Assembly: GCF_000746275.1 (NCBI RefSeq)
Contig: NZ_KN050828.1
Span: 723,384-787,383 of the forward strand
Direction: 5' to 3'
Origin: Thermopetrobacter sp. TC1
Lineage (GTDB): Bacteria; Pseudomonadota; Alphaproteobacteria; Rhizobiales; Aestuariivirgaceae
Length of the DNA: 64,000 bases
Shown piece after piece: positions 36,880-46,352 of this stretch (position 1 is its first letter; each line of letters begins with the position of its first letter). The notes below the pieces were generated by a model. It saw only the letters and a program-made list of their open reading frames with translations, was not told the origin of the DNA and did no database searches. Both the position numbers and the translations under genes were made by a program.

Positions 36880-38070
36880 TCAGGCGTTTTCGGCAAGGCG
36901 CTTGCGCTGGGCGGCGCGTTGCCGTTCGGAGGCGGACTTGAGCTGCCCGCAGGCGGCCATGATGTCACGTCCGCGCGGGGTGCGGATGGGTGAGGCATAG
37001 CCGGCGCGGTTGATGATCTCGGCGAAGCGCTCAATCGTCTCCCAGTCAGAGCATTCATAGGGCGAACCCGGCCAGGGATTGAAGGGAATGAGATTGACCT
37101 TGGCGGGAATGCCCTTGAGCAGGTTGACGAGGCGCTTGGCGTCGGCGACCGAATCGTTGATCCCTTTCAGCATCACATATTCGAAGGTGATGCGCCTTGC
37201 GTTGGACAGGCCGGGATAGGCGCGGCAGGCCTGCAGAAGCTCGGCGATGGGATATTTGCGGTTCAAGGGCACGAGGCGATTGCGCACCTCATCGGTGGTG
37301 GCGTGCAGGGAGATGGCGAGCATCACGCCCATCTCGGCGCCGGCGCGCGGAATTTCCGGCACAACACCGGCCGTGGAAAGCGTAATGCGTCGTTTGGAGA
37401 GGGAAATGCCCTCGTTGTCGGCGATGATGTCCACCGCCGTTTTCACATTGTCGAAATTGTAGAGGGGCTCGCCCATGCCCATGAAGACGATGTTGGTGAT
37501 GTAACGGCCGGATGCGGGCGGATCGGGATTGTCTTTCAGGGCGTCCGGCCAGTCGCCGAGATCGTCACGGGCGAGCAGGATCTGGCCGATGATTTCGCCG
37601 GCGGTGAGATTGCGCACCCAGCGCTGGGTGCCGGTATGACAGAAGGTGCAGTTCAGAGTGCAGCCCACCTGCGAGGAAATGCACAGGGTGCCGCGGTCGG
37701 GCTCGGGGATGTAGACCATCTCCACTTCGTGACGGGCGCCCGTTTGCGGATCCGCAGGCAGGCGCAGCAGCCATTTGCGGGTGCCGTCCACGGAGATCTG
37801 GCGGGAGACAACCTCGGGCCGGGCGATGGTGAACGCATTGTGCAGGTCGGCCCGCAGGCCCTTGGCGATGTTGGTCATGGCGGCGAAATCGGTGACGCCG
37901 CGGTTGTAGATCCACTGCCAGATCTGCTGCGTGCGCATCTTCAGCTGGCGTTCCGGCACGCCGATTTCGCGCAAGGCCGCAGCCAGCGCCGGCCGGGACA
38001 GGCCGATGAGGGAGGGCCTTTCGGTTCCCGCCGGAAGGGCATTCGCCGGTGTGATTGTGCGCACGTTCAT
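36880..38070 (-). CDS. rlmN: 23S rRNA (adenine2503-C2)-methyltransferase RlmN
   Basis: A 396-residue radical SAM methyltransferase that modifies A2503 of 23S rRNA and A37 of some tRNAs. The 4Fe-4S motif [11 protein letters not shown] is at about residues 136-146. The conserved [28 protein letters not shown] and [14 protein letters not shown] blocks are present, and the C-terminal cysteine sits in DIMAACGQL. The C-terminal tail is Arg/Lys-rich. The length is slightly above the E. coli protein. Confidence 0.97.
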   Translation of the reverse strand: MNVRTITPANALPAGTERPSLIGLSRPALAAALREIGVPERQLKMRTQQIWQWIYNRGVTDFAAMTNIAKGLRADLHNAFTIARPEVVSRQISVDGTRKWLLRLPADPQTGARHEVEMVYIPEPDRGTLCISSQVGCTLNCTFCHTGTQRWVRNLTAGEIIGQILLARDDLGDWPDALKDNPDPPASGRYITNIVFMGMGEPLYNFDNVKTAVDIIADNEGISLSKRRITLSTAGVVPEIPRAGAEMGVMLAISLHATTDEVRNRLVPLNRKYPIAELLQACRAYPGLSNARRITFEYVMLKGINDSVADAKRLVNLLKGIPAKVNLIPFNPWPGSPYECSDWETIERFAEIINRAGYASPIRTPRGRDIMAACGQLKSASERQRAAQRKRLAENA

Positions 38071-38159
38071 GGTTGTTTTCCGAATTCTGCGGGCTTGTGT
38101 TCAGGGTATCATCGCGGGCCGGGCGCGTTATGCCCATTATGACAAGCGCTACTCACTTC

Positions 38160-38735
38160 TTACTTCTTTTTTCCGCCGGCGCAGAGTTCGTCAATCTTTT
38201 TCAGCGCGGCGGTGACCCCTTTGAGTGAATAGGTATCCACGGTCTTGGTGCCGCGGCGGGAGATGCCGGTTACGGTCATGGTCTTGCCGCGCTTCATGGC
38301 GGCGACGATGCGGCGGTCCGTGGCCGGGCCCTCGCTCCAGGCGCCGTCGCGCACGGTGAAGAGCGTGAACGTGCTGCCGTCAATGGTCAGCTTGGCCGGG
38401 GTGTTGGGCTTGAAAGCATATCCGATGATGGTGTTCACCTCGTGCCGCACCTTGTCTCCCGGGCGATTGGTGACGAGGAAGAAGGCGGGATCGCGGTTGA
38501 CCTTGGCGAGCTTCTTGCCATTGCGAAAGGCCTCGGACTTCTGCGGGCGGCCGACGATGTAACAGACGGGGCCCTTCTTGGTCTTGTAATGATAGGCGGT
38601 CCAGGCGCCGAAGGTGCCGGCCGGCTGGGGCTCCTGGGCCTGCGCCGGTGTTAACGCGAGAAGTGCCAGCATGCATGCGGCGCCCGCCATGGCGATACCG
38701 CAACGCGATGAGTCCTGTTCAATATTTGCCTTCAC
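38160..38735 (-). CDS. IalB-family (invasion-associated locus B) periplasmic protein
   Basis: About 191 residues from a GTG at 38735. A signal peptide (MAGAACMLALLALTPAQA/Q) leads into the IalB domain: TFGAWTAYHYKTKKGPVCYI, FFLVTNRPGDKVRHEVNTII, GYAFKPNTPAKLTIDG, MTVTGISRRGTKTVDTYSLKG, and a C-terminal DELC cysteine. IalB proteins are common in alphaproteobacteria; the name comes from Bartonella but most members have no proven role in invasion. The start is uncertain: ATG 38759 lies inside a dispersed repeat, and ATG 38690 would leave a very short n-region. Confidence 0.8.
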   Translation of the reverse strand: MKANIEQDSSRCGIAMAGAACMLALLALTPAQAQEPQPAGTFGAWTAYHYKTKKGPVCYIVGRPQKSEAFRNGKKLAKVNRDPAFFLVTNRPGDKVRHEVNTIIGYAFKPNTPAKLTIDGSTFTLFTVRDGAWSEGPATDRRIVAAMKRGKTMTVTGISRRGTKTVDTYSLKGVTAALKKIDELCAGGKKK

Positions 38736-38753
38736 GCGATGCGACACACGCTT

Positions 38754-38815
38754 CGTCATACCGGCAAAAGCCGGTAACTTGGGCCACAAACGCATGAGTT
38801 TGTGGCAGGAGACCC
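38754..38815 (-). repeat. 62-bp two-hairpin repeat, copy 2 (inverted)
   Basis: The reverse complement matches copy 1 at 11814-11875 over 62 bases without gaps (52 identical by hand count). It contains the 8-bp dyad gccacaaa/tttgtggc and the ccggcaaaagccgg hairpin. It abuts the 5' end of the IalB-like gene and contains a candidate ATG for it. Confidence 0.75.
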
Positions 38816-38979
38816 TGGCTCTCGCCGGGGGGATAAGGGAAACAGCAGTCCTGGGTCGTGAAGTGTGGTCTGCCTTTCGCATTCTGATGTTCATCCGTTT
38901 AGCCCCCGAATTGAACATGATTGGCTCTTGATGCACCGCGTGCCCGCGCCCGTTTGCGGACTGCGGACAGGGTGCAGTG

Positions 38980-39384
38980 TCAATCCCCTGGAATTTCGCC
39001 GCGGCGCAGCCTGGCCAGCGCCGCTTTCGCCCGGTTTCTGTGTTCCGCCGTGATGTGGTTGCGCAAGAGGCTGATGGTTGTGACGATCACGGTGAGGTCA
39101 TCGGTGAAACCGATGCCAGGCAGCAGGTCCGGAATCAGGTCCACCGGCAGGACGAAATAGGCCAGCGCTGCCAGCAGCATGGTTTTCACCCGCGCCGGCG
39201 TGGCGGGATCGAAGGCGCAATACCAGGCGGCGAGCGCCTGTTCGGCAAAAGGCAGCTGCGCGGCGAAACGCAGCATCTTGGGCCAGAAGCCCTCGCGCAC
39301 GACCTTGGCGTCGTCATGGCCGACGAAGGCGCGCCAGGCCTGATTGTGACGGTCGATGTCGATTTCGCGCTCGTGCCTGCTCAT
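38980..39384 (-). CDS. DUF1232 (YkvA-type) small membrane protein
   Basis: A 134-residue protein. The DUF1232 signature is at about residues 66-110: VKTMLLAALAYFVLPVDLIPDLLPGIGFTDDLTVI, with the hallmark Y-x3-P-x-DLIPD core. Two hydrophobic helices flank it. The molecular role of the family is unknown. A short polar N-terminus (MSRHEREIDIDRHNQAW) precedes the domain. It is monocistronic. Confidence 0.88.
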   Translation of the reverse strand: MSRHEREIDIDRHNQAWRAFVGHDDAKVVREGFWPKMLRFAAQLPFAEQALAAWYCAFDPATPARVKTMLLAALAYFVLPVDLIPDLLPGIGFTDDLTVIVTTISLLRNHITAEHRNRAKAALARLRRGEIPGD

Positions 39385-39661
39385 GGCCTCCCCCGTTGAA
39401 TGCCGGCGCCGTCACCCTGACGGAGGCTTTGTCCGTCATGGATGACTGACAGCAGAATATGGCGAAGCCGGGGAAGCCTGACAAGTTTCGCCGCCGATTG
39501 CGGGGGCGATGCTGCCGAGGCGGACGCTGGCCAAGGCGGCTTAGCCGCCGCGTCATACCAACCTGCATCATGAACCGCCCACCACCCCGCCAATCATAAA
39601 AACAAGGGGCTGGGCGGAGGCATGGGGCGATTTCATCGGTCAGACCTTGCGCAGCCTGGTA

Positions 39662-40429
39662 TCAGTCCTCCTCGCTCTTGCGGCCCTTGAGACCGGCGAA
39701 GACGGCTTCGGCATCCGGCACGTCCTCCTCTGAAGCCGCTGCGGGCTTTTCCTCGCTCTTGCCGAAGACGGCCTCGGCCGTCTCCGTGGCCTCGCCGGAA
39801 GCGGGCGTGGTGCGCGTAAGCCCCAGGCTCTCTTCCGGAGACTTGAGGGTCTCGGAATCTTCCGGCTTTTCGGGCAGGCCCTGTTTCTTGCGCTGACGGG
39901 CCAGCCGCTCTGCTGCCTTGCGCACGGCTTCGTCCAGCTCGATCTGGGTGCAGATGCCGAGCGTGACCGGATCCCGCGGCTTGATGTTGGCGATGTTCCA
40001 GTGCGTGCGGTTGCGAATGGCCTCGATGGTGGGCTTGGTGGTGCCCACCAGCTTCATGATCTGGGAATCAGACAGCTCCGGATGATTGCGCAGCAGCCAC
40101 ATGATGGCGTCCGGCTTGTCCTGCCGGCGCGAAAGCGGCGTATACTTCGGCCCCTTGCGCACGCGGGAGATGGGCACGTCCACCTTGGGGCGCGCCAGCT
40201 TGAGGCGGTAGTTGGGATCCTTTTCGCCCCGCTCGATCTCCTCGCGAGTGAGCTGACCAGTGGCAATGGGATCCAGGCCCTTGATTCCCTGCGCCACCTC
40301 GCCATCGGCGATGCCCTTCACCTCCAGTTCATGCAGGCCGCAGAAATCGCCAATCTGTTTGAAGGTCAGCGCCGTGTTCTCCACAAGCCACACGGCGGTC
40401 GCCTTGGGCATGAGCGGTTTTTCAGACAT
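39662..40429 (-). CDS. trcR: DUF1013 cell-cycle transcriptional regulator TrcR
   Basis: A 255-residue protein restricted to alphaproteobacteria. The DUF1013 core (about 1-170) includes MPKATAVWLVENTALTFKQI, FCGLHELEVKGIADGEVAQG, DAIMWLLRNHPELSDSQI and MKLVGTTKPTIEAIRNRTHW, read as two helix-turn-helix-like segments. An acidic, low-complexity tail rich in Glu, Ala and Ser follows. TrcR proteins associate with RNA polymerase and promoters of cell-cycle genes. ATG 40429 is chosen over an upstream ATG because AAGGAGA lies 7 bases before it. Two GANTC sites lie just upstream. Confidence 0.9.
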   Translation of the reverse strand: MSEKPLMPKATAVWLVENTALTFKQIGDFCGLHELEVKGIADGEVAQGIKGLDPIATGQLTREEIERGEKDPNYRLKLARPKVDVPISRVRKGPKYTPLSRRQDKPDAIMWLLRNHPELSDSQIMKLVGTTKPTIEAIRNRTHWNIANIKPRDPVTLGICTQIELDEAVRKAAERLARQRKKQGLPEKPEDSETLKSPEESLGLTRTTPASGEATETAEAVFGKSEEKPAAASEEDVPDAEAVFAGLKGRKSEED

Positions 40430-40567
40430 ACGTTCTCTCCTTGGCGGAATCCCGATCCTCATCCGGGCCAGAAGCCCTAAGGCGGCGATTCCGTCCCATA
40501 CTGCAATGAATTGACGGGATTGTCCGAGATATAGCCCTCTGTTACCGGCTTTGCAATGGGCCCTGTT

Positions 40568-41983
40568 TCAGCCCTTCTGTTCGCCTGTCTCTTCCTTTTG
40601 CCAGGATGCGATCGTCTCCAGCCATTCAGTCGCCATCTTCAGAACGTTGTCCGGCGCGGTGCCGCCGTAGCTGGTGCGGGAGGCAACGGAGTTGTCCACG
40701 CCAAGGACGGAATAGACATCCTCGCTGATGCGGGGCTCCACCGCGCGCATCTCCTCAAGCGTGAGATCGGAGAGATCGCCTCCCTTTTCCTCGGCCAGCG
40801 CCACCAGCCGGCCGGTGACATGATGGGCCTCGCGGAAGGGCATGTTCAGCTTGCGCACGAGCCAGTCGGCAAGGTCGGTGGCGGTGGAAAAGCCATGAGC
40901 GGCCGCCTCGCGCAGGCGTTCGGGCACAGGCTGCATGTCCTCTACCATGCCGCGGGTGACCTCAAGGACAAGAGAGAGGGTGTCCAGCGCCTCGAAGGCC
41001 GGTTCCTTGTCCTCCTGCATGTCCTTGGAATAGGCAAGCGGCAGGCCTTTCATCACCACGAGCAGGGTAACAAGGGCGCCAATAACACGTCCGGCCTTGG
41101 CGCGGACGAGCTCGGCGGCGTCCGGGTTGCGCTTCTGCGGCATGATGGAGGAGCCGGTGGCGAAGCTGTCAGAGAGGCGGATGAATCCGAACTGCGCGGA
41201 AGACCAGATGACCAGCTCCTCGGCGAAGCGGGAGAGATGCGTGGCGCAGATGGCGGCGGCGGCGAGGGTTTCCAGCACGAAATCGCGGGCGGAAACGGCA
41301 TCGATGGAATTGCGCATGGGCCGGTCGAAGCCCAGGGCCTTCGCCGTCATGGCGCGGTCGATGGGAAAGCTGGTGCCGGCGAGGGCCGCCGCGCCCAGGG
41401 GGCTTTCGTTGAGGCGTTTGCGCGCATCAAGGAAACGGCCCCGGTCGCGAGAGAACATCTCGACATAGGCCAGCATGTGATGGCCGAAGGTAACGGGCTG
41501 GGCCACCTGCAGGTGCGTGAACCCGGGCATGACGAGATCATGGTGCTGCCGGGCCTGCTCGGCGAATGCCCGCATCAGGTTCTCGATCTGCAGGACGATG
41601 TGATCGATGGTGTCGCGCACATAGAGGCGGAAATCGGTGGCGACCTGATCGTTGCGGGAGCGGGCGGTGTGCAGCCGGCCGGCGGGCGGGCCAATGAGTT
41701 CGCGCAGGCGATCCTCGATGTTCATGTGAATGTCTTCGAGGCTTCGCCGGAATGTGAACTTTCCTGACTGGATTTCGTCAAGAATCTGGTCCAGACCCTT
41801 CTGGATGGCGGCGTTGTCCTCTTCGGATATGATGCCGCGCGCGGCCAGCATGTCGGCATGGGCCTTGGAGGCGGCAATGTCCTGACGAAAGAGGCGCTTG
41901 TCGAAATCGATGGAGGCGTTAATCTCTTCCATCAGCTCGGAGGGGCCCGTCTGAAAGCGGCCGCCCCACATCTTGTTGGCCAT
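40568..41983 (-). CDS. argH: Argininosuccinate lyase
   Basis: A 471-residue enzyme for the last step of arginine synthesis (argininosuccinate to arginine and fumarate). It has the MWGGRF start, [20 protein letters not shown] (about 110), [19 protein letters not shown] and the fumarase/aspartase signature [20 protein letters not shown] (about 282). The frame extends upstream, but ATG 41983 fits the family start. It is divergent from the TlpA-like gene with 42 bp between them, an arrangement shared by several alphaproteobacteria. Other arg genes lie at 53-58 kb. Confidence 0.98.
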   Translation of the reverse strand: MANKMWGGRFQTGPSELMEEINASIDFDKRLFRQDIAASKAHADMLAARGIISEEDNAAIQKGLDQILDEIQSGKFTFRRSLEDIHMNIEDRLRELIGPPAGRLHTARSRNDQVATDFRLYVRDTIDHIVLQIENLMRAFAEQARQHHDLVMPGFTHLQVAQPVTFGHHMLAYVEMFSRDRGRFLDARKRLNESPLGAAALAGTSFPIDRAMTAKALGFDRPMRNSIDAVSARDFVLETLAAAAICATHLSRFAEELVIWSSAQFGFIRLSDSFATGSSIMPQKRNPDAAELVRAKAGRVIGALVTLLVVMKGLPLAYSKDMQEDKEPAFEALDTLSLVLEVTRGMVEDMQPVPERLREAAAHGFSTATDLADWLVRKLNMPFREAHHVTGRLVALAEEKGGDLSDLTLEEMRAVEPRISEDVYSVLGVDNSVASRTSYGGTAPDNVLKMATEWLETIASWQKEETGEQKG

Positions 41984-42025
41984 GGCATGCTCTCCGCACT
42001 TATCCAGAAAACAGGGAATGATACG

Positions 42026-42649
42026 ATGACGACCTTTCAGGGCAGGACCAAATCTGCACACTTGCGTCTTTTGCCCCTCAAGGCGGCGTTGCTGGCCGTC
42101 GTGATCGGCATATACGGCCTTTTGGGGGGCGGGGGCAACATCCCCGCACTGGCGGAAGATGCAAACGCCCTGCGGGCGGCGGCCACGGGCGCCATGAAGC
42201 GGCTCATGATCAAGAGCACGCGCAAGGATGTGAGCGACCTCGTATTCTATGATGGCGAGGGCAAGCCGCATACCCTGAAGGAATGGAAGGGGCGGGTGCT
42301 GCTTGTGAACTTCTGGGCGAGCTGGTGTTTTCCCTGCCGCAAGGAAATGCCCATGATCGCGGCCCTGCAGGAGGCATTTCCGCGTGAAGATTTCCTCGTT
42401 ATTGCCGCCTCGGAGGACCGCAAGGGCTACACATGGGCGAAGGAGGCGCTGGAGGATCTGAAGGCCTCCAATTTGTTGCTGCTCATGGATGAAGGGGCCT
42501 CGTCTCTTCTCAAGCTGGGCGAGCGGGGGCTGCCGGTGACCATTCTCGTGGACAGGCAGGGGCGCGAGGCGGCGCGCCTCATCGGTCCGGCGGAATGGAA
42601 CAGCGAAGAGGCCAAGGCCGTGATCAAGGTCCTGATCGCCGAAAAGTGA
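42026..42649 (+). CDS. tlpA: TlpA/ResA-like membrane-anchored thioredoxin
   Basis: A 207-residue protein with an N-terminal membrane anchor (about 17-35, [20 protein letters not shown]) and a periplasmic thioredoxin fold. The redox motif [13 protein letters not shown] has cysteines at about residues 99 and 102, and the cis-proline lies in GLPVTILVD. It probably acts as a reductant or thiol donor in cytochrome c or cytochrome oxidase assembly. ccdA, encoding the transmembrane electron donor for such proteins, follows 136 bp downstream. Confidence 0.9.
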   Translation: MTTFQGRTKSAHLRLLPLKAALLAVVIGIYGLLGGGGNIPALAEDANALRAAATGAMKRLMIKSTRKDVSDLVFYDGEGKPHTLKEWKGRVLLVNFWASWCFPCRKEMPMIAALQEAFPREDFLVIAASEDRKGYTWAKEALEDLKASNLLLLMDEGASSLLKLGERGLPVTILVDRQGREAARLIGPAEWNSEEAKAVIKVLIAEK

Positions 42650-42785
42650 TTGCTGTGTGATCCCGATTGGTCATGGACAGGAGCATGGCGGCTGCGATAG
42701 GCCTGAACGGCACCGGCGAGGCGGCGCATCCGCTCCGGTAACGGGGAAAGAAGAGCCGTTCCATTCCTGATAGGGAGGCGCTTTC

Positions 42786-43550
42786 ATGGCTTTCGAGGTT
42801 GGTCAGGTGGGGTTGTGGACCGCTTTCACAGGCGGCGTTTTGTCGTTTCTTTCTCCCTGCGTGCTGCCGCTGGTACCTCCCTATCTTTCCTACATCGCGG
42901 GCGTGAAGCTGGAGGATCTGACCGCAAGCGGTGATGCCGATGCGGCGGAACGGGCCAGGGCGGCGCAGAGGCGTGTGATCATCGCGGCCGTGCTGTTCGT
43001 GCTCGGCTTCTCCAGCGTTTTTGTGGCGATGGGGGCCTCGGCAACGGCGCTCGGGCAGCTGCTGCGCAGCTACATCCATATCCTCTCACAGGTGGCGGGT
43101 GTCATCATCATCATCATGGGACTTCATTTCCTGGGTGTCTTTCGCATTTCCTTCCTGCTGATGGAAAAGCGTCTGAACGTGAATGCCAAGCCGGCAACGG
43201 CCATTGGGGCCTATGTCATGGGGCTGGCGTTCGCCCTGGGGTGGACGCCCTGCATCGGGCCGGTGCTGGCGGCCATTCTGCCCATTGCCGCTTCCGAAGA
43301 GAGCGTGACCAAGGGCGCCTTGCTGCTCGCGGTCTATTCGGCCGGGCTGGGGGTACCCTTCCTTATTGCTGCCTTTGCCATTGACGGTTTTCTCGATTTC
43401 ATGAAACGCATGCGCAAGTATATGGGCATTGTGGAAAAGGTGATGGGGGCGTTTCTGATCATCACCGGCCTTCTGTTCCTCACCAACAACATGCAGCTCA
43501 TTTCCAACTGGATGCTGGAGATGTTCCCCGCCCTGCAGAACGTGGGCTGA
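42786..43550 (+). CDS. ccdA: Cytochrome c biogenesis thiol transporter CcdA
   Basis: A 254-residue protein with six membrane helices that carries reducing equivalents from cytoplasmic thioredoxin to periplasmic thiol proteins. The two active cysteines are in FLSPCVLPLVPPYLSYIAG (about residue 23) and GWTPCIGPVLAAIL (about 156). A loop between helices 1 and 2 (about 45-65) is polar and longer than in Bacillus CcdA, as in other proteobacteria. Its partner is probably the TlpA-like protein encoded just upstream. Confidence 0.95.
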   Translation: MAFEVGQVGLWTAFTGGVLSFLSPCVLPLVPPYLSYIAGVKLEDLTASGDADAAERARAAQRRVIIAAVLFVLGFSSVFVAMGASATALGQLLRSYIHILSQVAGVIIIIMGLHFLGVFRISFLLMEKRLNVNAKPATAIGAYVMGLAFALGWTPCIGPVLAAILPIAASEESVTKGALLLAVYSAGLGVPFLIAAFAIDGFLDFMKRMRKYMGIVEKVMGAFLIITGLLFLTNNMQLISNWMLEMFPALQNVG

Positions 43551-44052
43551 CCAATGACAAAGCGCGGATAGCTCCTGTGTCATCACGCGTTAACCATGAG
43601 TGGCGAAAGGCACGACTCTGGTTAGCAAGATATTGCTTTCGCGAGCGCTTTAAGCTTACATTAAGCATGAGCGGGGAGAATGCCTGCTGACGCTGCCCCA
43701 TGATAGCCGCATTTGGCTGGCAGGAGATCCTCGGCCGTCCATGGGTGCGGATCGTGGATGTCATCCGGCGAGGGGAGAAGCGGACAGGATAAGGCTGTTC
43801 CTTCTCTTCACCGAAGCATAAGGCATCCGGTGGGCGATCCGGACCGCAAAGGCTGGAGAGGCCGGATGTGCGCGGCAGAGGCGGGAGCATCTCCGCGCGC
43901 CGTTCCCTGCGGAGGGGAGCTGCCAGATCGGCGGCCTTTCATGGAGCGTCTTGTGCAGCGATCTGGTCCAAGTCGTTCAGCAGGGGATGGGGATCGCCCC
44001 GTCAGTGTGCGTAATGATGCGTGAAATGTGTCGAGGGTCCGAAGGGGGTCGT
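43551..44052. other. 502-bp region upstream of the M15 peptidase gene, no gene seen
   Basis: No frame here looks coding. It holds a perfect CtrA-type site (listed separately) and a TTAACC half-site near 43589. AAGGGGG five bases before the GTG at 44053 is the ribosome site of the following gene. Confidence 0.5.
43650..43664. promoter_or_regulatory. Candidate CtrA binding site (TTAA-N7-TTAA)
   Basis: TTAA at 43650-43653 and TTAA at 43661-43664 are separated by exactly 7 bases, the full CtrA consensus spacing. The site lies about 390 bp upstream of the M15 peptidase gene and 100 bp after the ccdA stop. Confidence 0.5.
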
Positions 44053-45528
44053 GTGGGCGTTTTCGTGAAACAGGCCTTTCGTGTAGCCACCACCACTTCG
44101 GTCGTCATGGCCGTGTGGGCGAGCGTGGCCGCTGGTGCGCGGGCGGAGGAGCGCACCATATCCATGTATCATATCCACACGAAAGAGCGGATCACGGTCA
44201 CCTACTGGAAGGATGGCCGCTTCATTCCGTCCGCCCTGAAGAAGCTCAACTGGTTCCTGCGTGACTGGCGCAAGAACAAGGCCGTCCGCATGGATCCGCG
44301 GACCATCGATCTCATCTGGAAGCTGCACGAGGATCTTGGCTCCAAGAAGCCAGTCTGGATCATCTGCGGTCACAGAAGCGCGGCCACCAATGCCATGCTG
44401 CGGCGCATCGGGCGCAAGGTGGCGAAGCGCTCGCGCCATATCACGGGGCAGGCCATTGATTTCCGTTTCCCTGACGTGCCCAACTGGAAGGTGCGCAATC
44501 TCGCCCTGGCCTATGGTATCGGTGGCGTCGGCTATTATGGCGAGGGACGCAACAGCTTCATTCACGCCGATACCGGCCGGGTGCGTCACTGGCCGCGGCT
44601 GCCCGCGCGCAAGCTGGCGATGATCAAGAAGCGCTGGCGTTCCTACATCGGTTATCGCTACCGGCGGCCGGGCGGCTTCATGATTGCGGCGGCGCGCCGG
44701 AAGGGCAAGGCCATTCAGGTGGCGTCCCGCAAAAACGGGCAGAAGCGCATCCTGAAACTGGCACGGGCTGAAAAGCCCGTGATAAAGGCCTCCGCGGCCA
44801 AGGGGCCGATCTCTCTGGTGCCGCTGCCGAAGGCGCGCAATCTCGTAAAGGGTGGGGTGCAGATGGCGATGGCGGTGCCGATGCCGCGGCCGCGCCCCTA
44901 TGAAGTGCTCGTGCAGGCGGCGACGACGATGGAGATTTTGCCCGCCTCCGCACCGGCCAGCGAGACCAATTTTGCGCCGCGCAATCCGGCCCGGGATCAG
45001 CTGGGCATGATGATCGCCCGGGTGGCGCCCGAGGTTCTGGAGGGTGGCAACCGGCCCATGGCCATGGAGCCGACGCCGGAAGAGGATCTGGAGGCGCGGC
45101 GGCGGCCTGACGGCACCTTCTATCCGCGCGTGAACCGGGCGGGCAAAGGCGATCTGGCTTTGGATATCCTGGAAGGCCGGGCCCGCAATGTGCCGGTGAT
45201 CGGCCTGCGCACGCTGTCCGATCCGCAGGTGATCAATGCCGCGCTCATGAGCGGCGACATGGAACGCATCAAGCGCTATTACGGCGCGCCCATTCCCATG
45301 GCGCGTCCGGCCCAGCAGGCCAACCGCGCGCAGAAAGGGGATCTGGCCGCAACCGCTCCCGACATGAACAAGGCATTCTCCGAGCAGAGGGTCAACCGCG
45401 TCGGCAAGGGAGACCTCATGGTGGAGCGGCTGCGCAAGATCTATGGCAAGCGCCGCCTGACGCTGGGCATGCTCGCAGCCGATCGTGATGATCTGCTGAA
45501 AGCGCAGCAGCCACTTTCCTTCCGCTGA
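44053..45528 (+). CDS. DUF882/YcbK-type M15 peptidoglycan peptidase with repeat tail
   Basis: About 491 residues from a GTG at 44053. A signal peptide (VATTTSVVMAVWASVAAGARA) precedes the M15A/DUF882 domain (about 32-190), which keeps the zinc ligands: His in ICGHRSAATN, HITGQAIDFRF (His and Asp) and FIHADTGRVRHW (His). Such proteins cleave peptide cross-links in murein. The C-terminal ~290 residues are not part of the family; they are basic and proline-rich with three copies of an NRxxKGDL motif near the end (VNRAGKGDL, ANRAQKGDL, VNRVGKGDL). Start codons upstream (for example ATG 44014) are possible. Confidence 0.85.
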   Translation: MGVFVKQAFRVATTTSVVMAVWASVAAGARAEERTISMYHIHTKERITVTYWKDGRFIPSALKKLNWFLRDWRKNKAVRMDPRTIDLIWKLHEDLGSKKPVWIICGHRSAATNAMLRRIGRKVAKRSRHITGQAIDFRFPDVPNWKVRNLALAYGIGGVGYYGEGRNSFIHADTGRVRHWPRLPARKLAMIKKRWRSYIGYRYRRPGGFMIAAARRKGKAIQVASRKNGQKRILKLARAEKPVIKASAAKGPISLVPLPKARNLVKGGVQMAMAVPMPRPRPYEVLVQAATTMEILPASAPASETNFAPRNPARDQLGMMIARVAPEVLEGGNRPMAMEPTPEEDLEARRRPDGTFYPRVNRAGKGDLALDILEGRARNVPVIGLRTLSDPQVINAALMSGDMERIKRYYGAPIPMARPAQQANRAQKGDLAATAPDMNKAFSEQRVNRVGKGDLMVERLRKIYGKRRLTLGMLAADRDDLLKAQQPLSFR

Positions 45529-45660
45529 TACGGGGTGGGGTGCCGCCTCCTATATTGGCCTTCGCAAGCCTGTGTGACGACGGCCTTTGCGGCTGTCCGG
45601 CCCCTGTCGTGAATTCCGGATAAAGGCGGAACAGGCGACCTTTCCGCGGGAGATGAACGG

Positions 45661-46314
45661 ATGTCCAATCCGGAACGTTTCGTCATTCTTCTGGGCGGGC
45701 CGCTGCATGTGACACCGCGGGTGAAGCGCCATGTTCAGGGGCGGCGGGTGATTGCCGCCGATGCCGGCGCTCAGCATGCGCAGGCGCTGGGCCTGGAGCC
45801 GGAGCTGTGGGTGGGTGATTTCGATTCTGCCGCTGAGGACCTGAAACGGCGGCTTGCTCATGTTCCGCAACAGACCCATCCCGTTGAGAAGGACATGACC
45901 GACGGGGCCATTGCTGTTGCGGAAGCCCTCAGGCGCGGCGGGCGTGATTTTCTGCTGCTCGGCGCCATGGAGGGGCGCACGGATCATGCGCTGTCCCATC
46001 TGCTCATGCTGGCCGATCTGGCGGAAGCCGGGCATAGGGCCATGGCGAGCAGCGGCCGGGAAGAAGCGGTCGGGATCGCACCGGGACGTCACGTCATCTC
46101 CCTGCCGGCAGGTGCCACATTCTCGCTTATCGGCTTTTCGCCCCTGCGTGGCGTGCACATGACCGGCGCGCGCTGGTCTTTGCGGGGCGAAGATCTTCCC
46201 TTTGCCACAACGCGGCCGCTTTCCAACGTGGCGGAAGGACCGATCGAGCTGACCATCGGCGAAGGCAGGGGCGTTCTCATCGCCGACTTGCGCAGCCTTT
46301 TGGAAACTGATTGA
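45661..46314 (+). CDS. thiN: Thiamine pyrophosphokinase
   Basis: A 217-residue enzyme that forms thiamine diphosphate from thiamine and ATP. It has the VIAADAGAQHAQALGLEPEL segment, WVGDFDSA (about 50-57), the DMTDGAIAVAEAL motif (about 78) and GAMEGRTDHALSHLLML (about 101-117), the standard catalytic set. The C-terminal beta domain follows. No thiamine synthesis gene is near. coaBC follows, with at most a few bases of overlap or a 38-bp gap depending on its start. Confidence 0.92.
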   Translation: MSNPERFVILLGGPLHVTPRVKRHVQGRRVIAADAGAQHAQALGLEPELWVGDFDSAAEDLKRRLAHVPQQTHPVEKDMTDGAIAVAEALRRGGRDFLLLGAMEGRTDHALSHLLMLADLAEAGHRAMASSGREEAVGIAPGRHVISLPAGATFSLIGFSPLRGVHMTGARWSLRGEDLPFATTRPLSNVAEGPIELTIGEGRGVLIADLRSLLETD

Positions 46315-46352
46315 CTGCTTTTTCCGGAGCAACAAAGAAAAGGGCGGCGGAC

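Noticed and set aside
43096-43120. CAT trinucleotide run in ccdA
   Set aside because: It simply encodes consecutive isoleucines in a membrane helix (VIIIIMG); not a functional repeat.
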